From NCBI GenBank assembly GCA_966250385.1, contig CBINHC010000002.1, positions 310,001-374,000 on the forward strand: a DNA stretch of 64,000 bases. Direction: 5' to 3'. Within the stretch, counting starts at the first letter, position 1, and the number at the start of each line of letters is the position of its first letter. This stretch comes from DASWTL01 sp966250385 (GTDB taxonomy: Bacteria > Bacteroidota > Bacteroidia > Sphingobacteriales > Sphingobacteriaceae). The notes under the pieces were generated by a model. It had not been told where the DNA came from and did not search any database. It was given only the letters and a program-made list of their open reading frames with translations. Below, one piece after another: positions 27,319 to 35,056 of this stretch. A program made the translations under genes and the position numbers.

Positions 27319-28509
27319 CTAATCGTTAATGGCTTTTACGCCGGGCAGCTCCTTACCCTCCATATATTCCAGGAGAGCCCCTCCACCTGTAGAAACGTAG
27401 CTTACCTGATCCTCAAATCCGAACTTGGAAACAGCCGCGGCAGAGTCGCCCCCGCCGATCAGCGAGAAGGCCCCGTTGCGGGTCGCCTCAACGACCGCTT
27501 CTGCTACGGAACGGGTTCCGTTCTCGAATTTTTCCATCTCGAAAACACCCATCGGCCCGTTCCAGAGGATCGTTTTCGATGAAGCGATCACATCCATGAA
27601 CTTGCTGACCGTGTCAGGACCGATGTCGAGCCCCATCCAGCCGTCGCTGATATCATAATTGTCGGCCACATCAACACTGGCGTCATTGGAGAAGGCATCC
27701 GCAATGATCGAATCGTGGGGAAGCAAAAGATCCACGCCTTTACTTTTTGCCTTTTCCACCAAACTGTTTGCGAGGTCCAACTTATCGTTCTCTACCAGTG
27801 AATTGCCGATATTTCCGCCTTTCGCCTTCGCGAAGGTATAGGCCATCCCGCCGCCGATCAGCAGATTATCCACCTTATCGAGCAGGCGCTCGATCAAAAG
27901 AATCTTATCGGATACTTTAGCGCCGCCCATAATGGCGGTAAACGGCCGCTCAGGGTGGTTCAATACCTTTTCCGCGTTCTGAAGCTCACCGGCCATCAGG
28001 TAACCGAAGTATTTGGCGTCCGGAAAAAACTTTGCAATGACCGCCGTTGAGGCATGGGCACGATGGGCTGTTCCGAACGCATCATTCACGTAGACATCGC
28101 CCAGACGCGCCAACTTTCCGGCAAACTCTTCGTCTCCCTTTTCCTCTTCCTTATAAAACCTCAGGTTCTCCAGAAGCAGCACCTGGCCGGGCTGCAGATC
28201 CGCAGCTTTCTGAACTGCCTCCGGGCCGATACAATCCCCGGCAAACTGAACGTCGGTGCCCAGAACCCTGGAAAGGTGCGGCACTACATGTTTAAGCGAA
28301 TATTTTTCCTCAGGCCCCTCCTTGGGGCGCCCCAGATGGGACATCAGGATCACTGCACCGCCATCCTTTAATATCTTATTGATGGTAGGAAGGGCCCCCT
28401 GAATCCGGTTATCATCGGTAATCTGGAAGTTCTCATCGAGAGGAACATTGAAGTCCACACGGATAAGTGCTTTCCTGCCCGAAAAATTAATTTGATCGAT
28501 GGTTTTCAT
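27319..28509 (-). CDS. pgk: Phosphoglycerate kinase
   Basis: This 396-residue glycolytic kinase interconverts 1,3-bisphosphoglycerate and 3-phosphoglycerate. The substrate-binding RVDFNVPL motif is near residue 17. The segments MSHLGRPKEG, LLLENLRFY and VNDAFGTAHRAH follow, and the C-terminal nucleotide-binding segments are MGGAKVSDK, WNGPMGVFE and STGGGALLEYMEG. The length is normal. It lies 27 bp downstream of the GNAT gene and is probably co-transcribed with gap. Confidence 0.98.
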   Translation of the reverse strand: MKTIDQINFSGRKALIRVDFNVPLDENFQITDDNRIQGALPTINKILKDGGAVILMSHLGRPKEGPEEKYSLKHVVPHLSRVLGTDVQFAGDCIGPEAVQKAADLQPGQVLLLENLRFYKEEEKGDEEFAGKLARLGDVYVNDAFGTAHRAHASTAVIAKFFPDAKYFGYLMAGELQNAEKVLNHPERPFTAIMGGAKVSDKILLIERLLDKVDNLLIGGGMAYTFAKAKGGNIGNSLVENDKLDLANSLVEKAKSKGVDLLLPHDSIIADAFSNDASVDVADNYDISDGWMGLDIGPDTVSKFMDVIASSKTILWNGPMGVFEMEKFENGTRSVAEAVVEATRNGAFSLIGGGDSAAAVSKFGFEDQVSYVSTGGGALLEYMEGKELPGVKAIND

Positions 28510-28536
28510 ACTTAAGGTTTTATGGTGTAATAAAAG

Positions 28537-28968
28537 CTACCTGATTTTCAAATACATCTCCCTGTGGGGGCCGATTCCGGGAACCTCGAACTCATCAGAG
28601 ATAAATTCAAAGCCCAGATTCAGATAGAACTGGTATGCCGCCTTGCGGGCATTGCACCAGAGGTAATTTGCCCGCTGCCCGCGCAGATAAACAATGGCAA
28701 AATTCAAAAGTTGGTTTCCTACGCCGGATTTTTGCCGGGTAGGAATGGTCGCCATTCCGCGGAGCTGGTATCCGGCACCGGGAAACCGGGGGTGTGACTG
28801 CAAATGAAAAGTCGCCACCCCGGTCAGCTCCTCTTCGGAAAAGTACCCCAGGTGAAATGAACCGACATCCCGATCACCCGGAAAATAGCACTCGGAAAGC
28901 GGCTTTCCGCCCCTGAGAACCTCACTCCTTACGGGAAGAACTTCATCAACGCTGAGAAACCGGATCAT
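28537..28968 (-). CDS. GNAT-family N-acetyltransferase
   Basis: This 143-residue protein has the GNAT fold. The acetyl-CoA pyrophosphate-binding motif A is LRGMATIPTRQKSGVGNQLL, containing R-x-x-G-x-G, and the later NARKAAYQFYLNLGFEF matches motif B. The acceptor is unknown. It overlaps the gap stop by 4 bp and is followed by pgk, so it is embedded in a glycolytic operon. This placement is unusual. Confidence 0.88.
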   Translation of the reverse strand: MIRFLSVDEVLPVRSEVLRGGKPLSECYFPGDRDVGSFHLGYFSEEELTGVATFHLQSHPRFPGAGYQLRGMATIPTRQKSGVGNQLLNFAIVYLRGQRANYLWCNARKAAYQFYLNLGFEFISDEFEVPGIGPHREMYLKIR

Positions 28969-29966
28969 GATACCCGGCGATTTGCGATCTTTTCTACCAG
29001 GTCCGCAAGACGACTGGAGTACCCCATCTCATTATCATACCAGCCAACCACCTTAACCAGCCCCCCGACGATGGAAGTGAGCTGCGCATCAAAAATGCAT
29101 GAATGGCTGTTACCCAGGATATCGACTGAAACCAGCGGCTCTTCAGTGTACTGAAGCACGCCCTTTAAAAAGGACTCCGACGCTTCTTTGAAGGCTGAAT
29201 TGATATCAGCTACGGTAGGCTGCTCTTTCAGGATGCACGTAAAATCCGTGAGTGATCCGTTCAGCACAGGAACGCGGATACCGGCACCGCCCAGCTTTCC
29301 GTCGAGGTGGGTAAAAATATGCGTAATGGCCTTGGCAGCACCCGTGGTGGTAGGGATTATGGAAGCTGATGCAGCCCGGGCCCTGCGAAGGTCCTTGTGG
29401 GGAGCGTCATGCAGATTCTGATCTCCGGTCATCGAATGAACCGTAGTGATATATCCGTTAACAATGCCCCAGTTATCATCCAGCACCTTTAACATCGGAG
29501 CTACGTTATTGGTCGTACAGGAAGCGTTGGACAGAATCGGAGCCGACAGATCCACGTCCGCATCATTGACGCCGAGCACGATCGTCGGAATCTCTTTATC
29601 GGGAGAGGGCGCCGAGATGATTACCTGCTTAGCCCCCGCCTGCAGATGCAGGCCGGCCAGATCGCGGGTCAGAAACTTGCCGGTGGACTCAATGACGATG
29701 TCGACATCCAGGTCGGCCCAGGGAAGGTTCAGCGGATATCGTTCCGAGAATACTGGAATCTCCAGACCGTTTACCTGAATATGGTGCTCCCCGGCGGATA
29801 TATCGGTTGAAAATCCGCCATGCACCGAGTCATATTTCAACAGATGAGCAAGCGTACCCGTTTCTGTTATGTCATTTATGGCTACAATCTGAACCCCCTG
29901 CTTTTTCAGGAGTGTGCGGAGACATATTCTTCCGATCCGGCCAAAACCGTTTATCGCTACTCTCAT
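28965..29966 (-). CDS. gap: Glyceraldehyde-3-phosphate dehydrogenase, type I
   Basis: This 333-residue NAD-dependent glycolytic enzyme has the Rossmann motif INGFGRIGR at 5-13. The catalytic Cys150 lies in SNASCTTN, with His177 as the base (TTVHSMT). Asp32 in the NDITE segment suggests NAD preference. The C-terminal NEMGYSSRLADLV segment is typical. The ATG at 29966 is used; an in-frame TTG at 29984 lies within the -7 box and is rejected. Confidence 0.97.
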   Translation of the reverse strand: MRVAINGFGRIGRICLRTLLKKQGVQIVAINDITETGTLAHLLKYDSVHGGFSTDISAGEHHIQVNGLEIPVFSERYPLNLPWADLDVDIVIESTGKFLTRDLAGLHLQAGAKQVIISAPSPDKEIPTIVLGVNDADVDLSAPILSNASCTTNNVAPMLKVLDDNWGIVNGYITTVHSMTGDQNLHDAPHKDLRRARAASASIIPTTTGAAKAITHIFTHLDGKLGGAGIRVPVLNGSLTDFTCILKEQPTVADINSAFKEASESFLKGVLQYTEEPLVSVDILGNSHSCIFDAQLTSIVGGLVKVVGWYDNEMGYSSRLADLVEKIANRRVS

Positions 29967-29981
29967 AACTGAAAATCTGAC

Positions 29982-29989
29982 CAAAGTTA
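29982..29989 (-). promoter_or_regulatory. -7 box for the gap operon
   Basis: The minus strand reads TAACTTTG, an exact TAnnTTTG match, 15 nt upstream of the gap ATG. A TTTG lies only 15 nt further upstream, closer than the usual -33 spacing. Confidence 0.55.
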
Positions 29990-30026
29990 TAGGTAATTAT
30001 TCCGCAAAAAACTTATTTCATTTTTT

Positions 30027-30057
30027 TTTGAGATAATCATACCAATTTATATTTTTG
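30027..30057 (+). promoter_or_regulatory. Promoter of tRNA-Glu (TTTG-N19-TATTTTTG)
   Basis: A -33 TTTG (30027-30030) and an exact -7 TATTTTTG (30050-30057) are separated by 19 nt, the best match to the Bacteroidota consensus in this window. The mature tRNA begins 20 nt after the -7 box. Confidence 0.75.
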
Positions 30058-30076
30058 CACCCGCTAACAGCAACAT

Positions 30077-30151
30077 GGCCCGTTCGTCTAGGGGTTAGGA
30101 CGCAAGATTTTCATTCTTGAAACAGGGGTTCGATTCCCCTACGGGCTACCA
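30077..30151 (+). tRNA. tRNA-Glu (anticodon TTC)
   Basis: The sequence folds as a cloverleaf. The acceptor stem GGCCCGT pairs with ACGGGCT, with one G-U at the end. The anticodon stem CAAGA/TCTTG encloses the loop TTTTCAT, with TTC as anticodon. The T arm is CAGGGGTTCGATTCCCCT. The 3' CCA is encoded (30149-30151). It stands alone between the gap operon and its own terminator. Confidence 0.96.
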
Positions 30152-30167
30152 AAATAAATACAAAATA

Positions 30168-30200
30168 AAAGCTTGCAAGTCAACCCTTGCAGGCTTTTTT
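30168..30200 (+). terminator. Intrinsic terminator after tRNA-Glu
   Basis: A 12-bp stem (30168-30179 with 30186-30197, one G-T pair) encloses a 6-nt loop and runs directly into T residues 17 nt after the tRNA. Confidence 0.85.
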
Positions 30201-30347
30201 GCTTTCAGCGCCTGTAATGCCGGTTAGGTTTCCCTAAAGCCCCCGGAATTTCCACACCGGGTATGTCCTTTGCTTCCTGAAAGATCTGTAGCCATCCTAA
30301 AACCTATCTGGCAGAGATTTTGTTATGAAAATTAAAACTGGATAACA

Positions 30348-30497
30348 ATGGATAAGTGGAGATTCTTTCAAGATCATAACCTCGAGTGGAGATGGGAAAG
30401 AAAATCAATTTTCGGCCTTCTGGTCGGTTCTTCAGCCCACGGCTTCAAGCTGTTTTCTGACTGCAGAGAGAACGCACTGTTCCATGGATTTTTTGAC
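30348..30497 (+). pseudogene. Small YegP/DUF1508-like frame, probably frameshifted near its end
   Basis: An ATG at 30348 opens a 49-codon frame. It encodes a Trp-rich peptide beginning MDKWRFFQDHNLEWRWERKS, with SSAHGFKLFSDCRENAL in its second half. The pattern W-x-W, then S-x-x-G-F, then C-x-x-N-A is that of small YegP/DUF1508-like proteins, which normally end C-x-x-N-A-x-x-H-G-[FY]. Here the frame gives FPWIF and a TGA at 30495. The expected F-H-G-F-F is read in another frame from 30481, as if one T had been inserted near 30480. It is either a decayed gene or a sequencing error. Family assignment is by pattern only. Confidence 0.45.
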
Positions 30498-30519
30498 CGC
30501 TCCTCCCTCGTTGCCTAGC

Positions 30520-30778
30520 CCCCTCCCCCGCACTTCCCGTATCACTTGCCTTACCCGACAATTCGTTTCGTCTGATAAAACTGAATCAGGGGAACGTTGT
30601 TACTCATTAGACTATGTTTTGAAGCTTTGGTGATTCATCTGCTGCGTATTAATTCTACCCATTCCTGATCATACATCGGTAAATAGAAGGGCAGATATCC
30701 TTCCCCTGCAAAACAAAAAATAGGCTATATGAATTTTAGTGTGACGGATTTTCCGAGGCATTTAACCTAACATCTATT
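30520..30778. other. Intergenic region with no recognisable gene
   Basis: Between the small frame and the GT4 gene no coding frame with a plausible start is seen. A TATGTTTTG sequence near 30611 resembles a -7 box with one extra base. No repeat or terminator was found. Confidence 0.4.
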
Positions 30779-32065
30779 ATGAAGAAAAAGATAGCGTTCA
30801 TCAGCGAGCATGCTTCCCCTTTAGCCTGTTTAGGTGGAGTTGACACTGGAGGCCAGAATGTTTACGTTGCCGAATTAGCGAAGCATCTAGCAAAACAGCA
30901 TTATTCGATTGATATTTTTACCCGCTGGGACGATCCTGATCAGCCCAAAGTCGTATACTGGCAGCCTGATATCCGGGTGATTCATATTAAAGCCGGGCCC
31001 GTCAGCGTTTTCCCCAAGGAAGAGCTGCTGCCGCATATCCCTGAGTTCAGGGAAAATGTGCTCTCCTTCATCAGACAGCAGAATGTCAGTTACTCCCTGA
31101 TCCACGCTAATTTCTTTATGTCGGCATTAGTGGCTTCAGACCTGAAGCTGCTTTTGAACATCCCGTTCGTCGTGACATTCCATGCATTGGGCCACATCCG
31201 GAAGCAATTCCAGGGAAAACAGGATAAGTTTCCGGAAGAGCGCCTGCAGATCGAAGAACTCATTGTGAGGCAGGCCGACCTTGTGATCGCTGAATGCCCT
31301 CAGGACCGAGAGGACCTGATCAACTACTATAATGCGAACCCCAACCGGATCGCCACGATTCCCTGCGGATTCAGTTCAAAGGAATTCTACCCGATGAAAA
31401 AAGCGTTCGCCCGTAGGAAAGTGGGATTGGACCCGGATGAAAAGATCCTCCTTCAGCTGGGCAGAATGGTACCGAGAAAAGGCGTAGACAACGTAATCCG
31501 GTCCTTGAGTAAGTTGAAAAACACAGGAACCGTTGCCCGCCTGGTGATCGTGGGCGGTGAATCGGATGACCCCCAAATGAACACTCCGGAACTTGACCGG
31601 TTGAAAAAAATTGCGGCTGAGGAAGGGGTTTCCGACCAGATCATTTTTACAGGGAGAAAGAACCGGGATGTACTGAAGTATTACTACAACGCTGCCGACC
31701 TGTTCATTACTACTCCATGGTATGAGCCCTTCGGCATTACGCCTCTGGAATCCATGGCGTGCGGCACACCCGTGATAGGCTCGAACGTTGGGGGTATCAA
31801 ATATACCGTCGTAGACGGCGAGACCGGATGCCTGGTTCCGCCGAATAATCCATACGCACTTGCCCACAAAGTCCACGAACTCCTGAACAACGACGCATTA
31901 CTCCATACAATGAAAGAGAATTGCATCATGCGGGTAAATTCCCAGTTTACATGGAATCAGGTGGCATCCCAGGTCGGAATCGTATATGAGCGGATTTTCC
32001 TTACCCGGAAGCAGAGCCCGGTGGTCAGCACCTTGCCAACCAAAAGTAAGAGTGAAGCAGCATAA
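30779..32065 (+). CDS. Glycosyltransferase family 4 (GT-B)
   Basis: This 428-residue retaining glycosyltransferase has an N-terminal acceptor domain starting KIAFISEHASPL with the glycine loop GGVDTGGQNVYVAELAKHL. The C-terminal donor domain has LGRMVPRKGVDNVI and the EX7E-type motif EPFGITPLE near residue 320. The start resembles sucrose-phosphate-synthase-like and MshA-like GT4 proteins. It heads a plus-strand group with a GmhB-like phosphatase 8 bp downstream and a GT9 gene, suggesting lipopolysaccharide core or heptose-related glycan synthesis. Donor and acceptor are unknown. Confidence 0.88.
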   Translation: MKKKIAFISEHASPLACLGGVDTGGQNVYVAELAKHLAKQHYSIDIFTRWDDPDQPKVVYWQPDIRVIHIKAGPVSVFPKEELLPHIPEFRENVLSFIRQQNVSYSLIHANFFMSALVASDLKLLLNIPFVVTFHALGHIRKQFQGKQDKFPEERLQIEELIVRQADLVIAECPQDREDLINYYNANPNRIATIPCGFSSKEFYPMKKAFARRKVGLDPDEKILLQLGRMVPRKGVDNVIRSLSKLKNTGTVARLVIVGGESDDPQMNTPELDRLKKIAAEEGVSDQIIFTGRKNRDVLKYYYNAADLFITTPWYEPFGITPLESMACGTPVIGSNVGGIKYTVVDGETGCLVPPNNPYALAHKVHELLNNDALLHTMKENCIMRVNSQFTWNQVASQVGIVYERIFLTRKQSPVVSTLPTKSKSEAA

Positions 32066-32073
32066 CGCATTTC

Positions 32074-32643
32074 ATGAACAAAGCTGTTTTTTTAGACAAG
32101 GACGGAACGTTAATCAAAGATATCCCCTACAACGCAGATCCTGACAAGATCATTCTGGAAGATACTGTCGCTGAGGCGCTGGGACGCCTGCAGGCTGCCG
32201 GATTTCTGCTGATCGTCATATCAAACCAGGCGGGCATCGCCCATGGCTTTTTCGGCGAAATGGCATTGCAAGGCGTCGAAACCCGGCTCAGGTCCCTGCT
32301 TGCTGAGACGAACGTGTCACTCGACGGGTTTTATTTTTGCCCTCATCACCCGGACGGGAAGTTACCGGAATACTCCACTGCGTGCAGTTGCAGGAAACCT
32401 TCGCCCGGAATGCTGCTCCAGGCAGCATCCGATCATCACATCGACCTTGGCCGGTCCTGGATGGTCGGCGATATCCTCCACGATGTGGAAGCCGGCAGCC
32501 GTGCAGGATGCCGGACGATCCTGATAAACAACGGCAATGAAACCGAGTGGATCTCCGGGGAACACCGCGTTCCGCATTCCATGGTGTCCGACCTCCGGCA
32601 GGCAGCCGAAATCATCCTGAACACCGAAACCGTCCCCGCCTGA
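32074..32643 (+). CDS. HAD phosphatase, GmhB-like (D-glycero-D-manno-heptose bisphosphate phosphatase family)
   Basis: This 189-residue HAD hydrolase has the nucleophile motif FLDKDGTL with D8 and D10, motif II VISNQAG, and motif IV MVGDILHDVEAG. Between them lies the zinc loop with CPHHPDG and CSCRKPSP, which is characteristic of GmhB. GmhB makes heptose 1-phosphate precursors for LPS core, and the adjacent GT9 enzymes fit that use. It starts 8 bp after the GT4 gene and ends 1 bp before the GT9 gene. Confidence 0.85.
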   Translation: MNKAVFLDKDGTLIKDIPYNADPDKIILEDTVAEALGRLQAAGFLLIVISNQAGIAHGFFGEMALQGVETRLRSLLAETNVSLDGFYFCPHHPDGKLPEYSTACSCRKPSPGMLLQAASDHHIDLGRSWMVGDILHDVEAGSRAGCRTILINNGNETEWISGEHRVPHSMVSDLRQAAEIILNTETVPA

Positions 32644-32644
32644 T

Positions 32645-33775
32645 ATGAGCTGGAAAAACTGCAAGAAAATTCTGGCTATCCGCGCAGACAATCTGGGAGA
32701 CCTGCTGATGTCCACGCCGGGGATCCGTGCGCTGAAAGATACTTTTGGTGCCGAGATCACCGTCCTGACCTCATCAATGGCGGCCGGGGCCGCAAAACTG
32801 ATACCCGAGATCTCGTCTGTCATCACCTACGACCTGCCCTGGGTAAAAACGGACCAGGCATTCAGGGCGGAGGGCTTTTTAGATATTGTCCAAAGGCTCG
32901 AAAAGGAAAACTTCGATGCTGCCGTCGTTTTCACCGTGTACAGTCAGAATCCCCTGCCCGCAGCGATGCTGGCCTATCTTGCCAGGATTCCCAGACGCCT
33001 GGCCTATTGCAGGGAGAACCCCTATGACCTGCTAACCGACTGGGTGCCGGACAAAGAACCTTACTCTGCGATCAAACACCAGGTAAAAAGGGATCTTGAC
33101 CTCGTAGCATCTGTCGGCGCGACAACCGTTGATGACCGGCTGTCCCTTTCGACCCAGGACGACCTGAAGCCGGAGGTTTTCGAAAGGCTGAGAATGTTCG
33201 GTGTCATGCCTGACGAACCATGGCTGATCCTGCATCCCGGAGTCAGTGAAGACAAGCGAATGTATCCCGAAGACCTTTGGATAGAAACCGGCCGGAAACT
33301 GGTAGACCAGCTGGGTTTTCAGCTGCTGCTGACAGGCACAGCTAACGAAAAGGGGCTGACCGACCGCATCCGGGCCGGGATTGGCGCCGGTTCATTTTCA
33401 GTTGCAGGAGCCTTCAGTCTGCCCGCGTTTATTCTTCTGAACCGCCTGGCCCCCCTTGTTATTGCGGTCAACACCGGAACGATCCATATTGCTGCGGCAA
33501 CGGGCACCCCGGTTATCGTCCTCTACGCTCTGACCAATCCGCAGCATGCCCCCTGGAAGGTAACGGGAAAGGTACTGCCATTTGATGTTCCTGAGCAACT
33601 CCGGAGCCGCAATGAGGTGATCCGCCATGTGCATGAAAACCTGTTCGTGGAAAACGTACCCATGGCACATCCGGATGAGATTGTATCCGCCGCAAAAAGC
33701 ATCCTCAGAGATGGGACCTCTGAATCCATCCCGGAACTAATCTCGCTGCGTAGCGACCACCAGAACCTCTTCTAA
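32645..33775 (+). CDS. Glycosyltransferase family 9 (heptosyltransferase-like)
   Basis: This 376-residue GT-B protein of the ADP-heptose:LPS heptosyltransferase family has the N-terminal pattern ILAIRADNLGDLLMSTPGIRALK. The donor-side segments are LILHPGVSEDKRMYPEDLW, LLLTGTANEKGL, and VNTGTIHIAAATGTPVIVLYA. With the GmhB-like gene immediately upstream, a role adding heptose to a lipid core is plausible. Its last 39 bp overlap the end of the convergent gene. Confidence 0.88.
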   Translation: MSWKNCKKILAIRADNLGDLLMSTPGIRALKDTFGAEITVLTSSMAAGAAKLIPEISSVITYDLPWVKTDQAFRAEGFLDIVQRLEKENFDAAVVFTVYSQNPLPAAMLAYLARIPRRLAYCRENPYDLLTDWVPDKEPYSAIKHQVKRDLDLVASVGATTVDDRLSLSTQDDLKPEVFERLRMFGVMPDEPWLILHPGVSEDKRMYPEDLWIETGRKLVDQLGFQLLLTGTANEKGLTDRIRAGIGAGSFSVAGAFSLPAFILLNRLAPLVIAVNTGTIHIAAATGTPVIVLYALTNPQHAPWKVTGKVLPFDVPEQLRSRNEVIRHVHENLFVENVPMAHPDEIVSAAKSILRDGTSESIPELISLRSDHQNLF

Positions 33776-34738
33776 CTCGTTAAGAACGACCTCAACATCT
33801 GCCCCGCGTGTACCGTCGATCGTCCGGTGAATCTCCTTATTAATAGGCCCCCATCGTTCCGGCTCGCCGTCCAGGCTGATCACTACACTCGGAATCTTAA
33901 GCGCGGCGGCTATGTGTGATACGCCGGTGCAGTTTGAGATCAGGGCAAACGCATTGCGGATCAGCGCGGCAACCGCTCCCAAGCTGGTCCGGCCGGCAGC
34001 GTTGATTGCCGGATGTTCCATATATTTCATAACCTCTTCGACAAGGGGCATCTCCTCCTGGGTGCCGGTGATCACTACGGAGAGTCCCTGCTGATAACAA
34101 AAATCTGCAAGCTTTGCAAAATTGGCGGGCGGCCATTGGCGGTATGCCCCCCGGGAGCCCGGATGAACGCAGACATAGTGCTCAGGCGTAATAGGGAGAC
34201 CGGCAGCCTCCAGCTCTGCGAAATCCGAATCGAATAACGGGAACTCCAGATCATTCCCCCTGGACGGTATGCCGATCGAAGACATCAGGGACAGGTGCCG
34301 TTCGATCTCATGGATCTTTTCAGGATATGAAATAAAATATGGGCTGTCGGGACAGTAATGACCGGCGGTGCAGAATCCGGCTGTAAGTTTCGCTCCGAAC
34401 AGTTCTATAAGCGGATTCACGACGGATCCGTTTCCCTGCATCTGGATCGCCAGGTCAAACGACCGCCTCTGAACCTGGGTCAGAAAGGACAGTACGTCAC
34501 CGGCACTGAACTGCTGTTCGGGCAACCCCGGATATCCCGGAAAGTGGATGAAATCGTCAAAATAATAGGGGAACCTGCTCAGCAATCCTTTAGCCCACGG
34601 CAAACCTGCCAGGGTTATCCGGGCATCCGGAAAAGCATAGCGCAATGCCCGGATCGCCGGGATACTGCACAACATATCTCCAAGCTGAAGCGCTCTGAAA
34701 ACGATAATATTCTTGATTTCGGTATCGGTAAGATTCAT
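33737..34738 (-). CDS. Glycosyltransferase family 9 (heptosyltransferase-like), second copy
   Basis: This GT-B protein of the same family as its convergent neighbour shows NIIVFRALQLGDMLCSIPAIRALRYAF at the start of the fold. It also has VCVHPGSRGAYRQWPPANFAKL, VVITGTQEEMPLVEE and NCTGVSHIAAALKIPSVVISL. The ATG at 34738 places the Rossmann strand near the N-terminus as in the family. An ATG at 34816 would add 26 Cys-rich residues and is less likely. It ends inside the 3' end of the other GT9 gene (39-bp tail overlap). Confidence 0.85.
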   Translation of the reverse strand: MNLTDTEIKNIIVFRALQLGDMLCSIPAIRALRYAFPDARITLAGLPWAKGLLSRFPYYFDDFIHFPGYPGLPEQQFSAGDVLSFLTQVQRRSFDLAIQMQGNGSVVNPLIELFGAKLTAGFCTAGHYCPDSPYFISYPEKIHEIERHLSLMSSIGIPSRGNDLEFPLFDSDFAELEAAGLPITPEHYVCVHPGSRGAYRQWPPANFAKLADFCYQQGLSVVITGTQEEMPLVEEVMKYMEHPAINAAGRTSLGAVAALIRNAFALISNCTGVSHIAAALKIPSVVISLDGEPERWGPINKEIHRTIDGTRGADVEVVLNELEEVLVVATQRD

Positions 34739-34834
34739 GAAGGTCTGTATTACTCGATTCCAACAACTAACCGGAAGCGGTTGTTTCGCGCAAGACCGGC
34801 AAACGTTATCCGGCAATTGCGGTTATTTTAGAAA

Positions 34835-35056
34835 ATGTCATTCATGAAGAATCAGAGCAAGAAAGCGGAGAAACTGGCACCCCAGGACTCAGAACGAAAA
34901 GAAATACATCACCCCGAAAATGATAACGAGGCCGTGATCCATCCTGAAGACCTCCGGTATCATAAGGAAAATGCCGATTTTAAGGATATTGCCCGGCGAA
35001 AAGAAGAACAGGAGCAGCCGGTCCTGCCGGTAAAGGATCCGCCAAAGGAGAGCTGA
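34835..35056 (+). CDS. Small hydrophilic protein of unknown function
   Basis: This 73-residue, strongly charged protein is rich in Lys, Glu, Asp and His (HHPENDNEAVIHPEDLRYHK), with no membrane segment and no Cys. It looks intrinsically disordered. I do not recognise the family. Its stop codon abuts the stop of the convergent topoisomerase gene, with no base between them. A second in-frame ATG lies at 34844. Confidence 0.55.
   Translation: MSFMKNQSKKAEKLAPQDSERKEIHHPENDNEAVIHPEDLRYHKENADFKDIARRKEEQEQPVLPVKDPPKES

Noticed and set aside
30241..30261. Small hairpin CCCGG/CCGGG after the tRNA-Glu terminator
   Set aside because: It has a 5-bp stem with a long loop, no T tract and no adjacent gene; probably chance.
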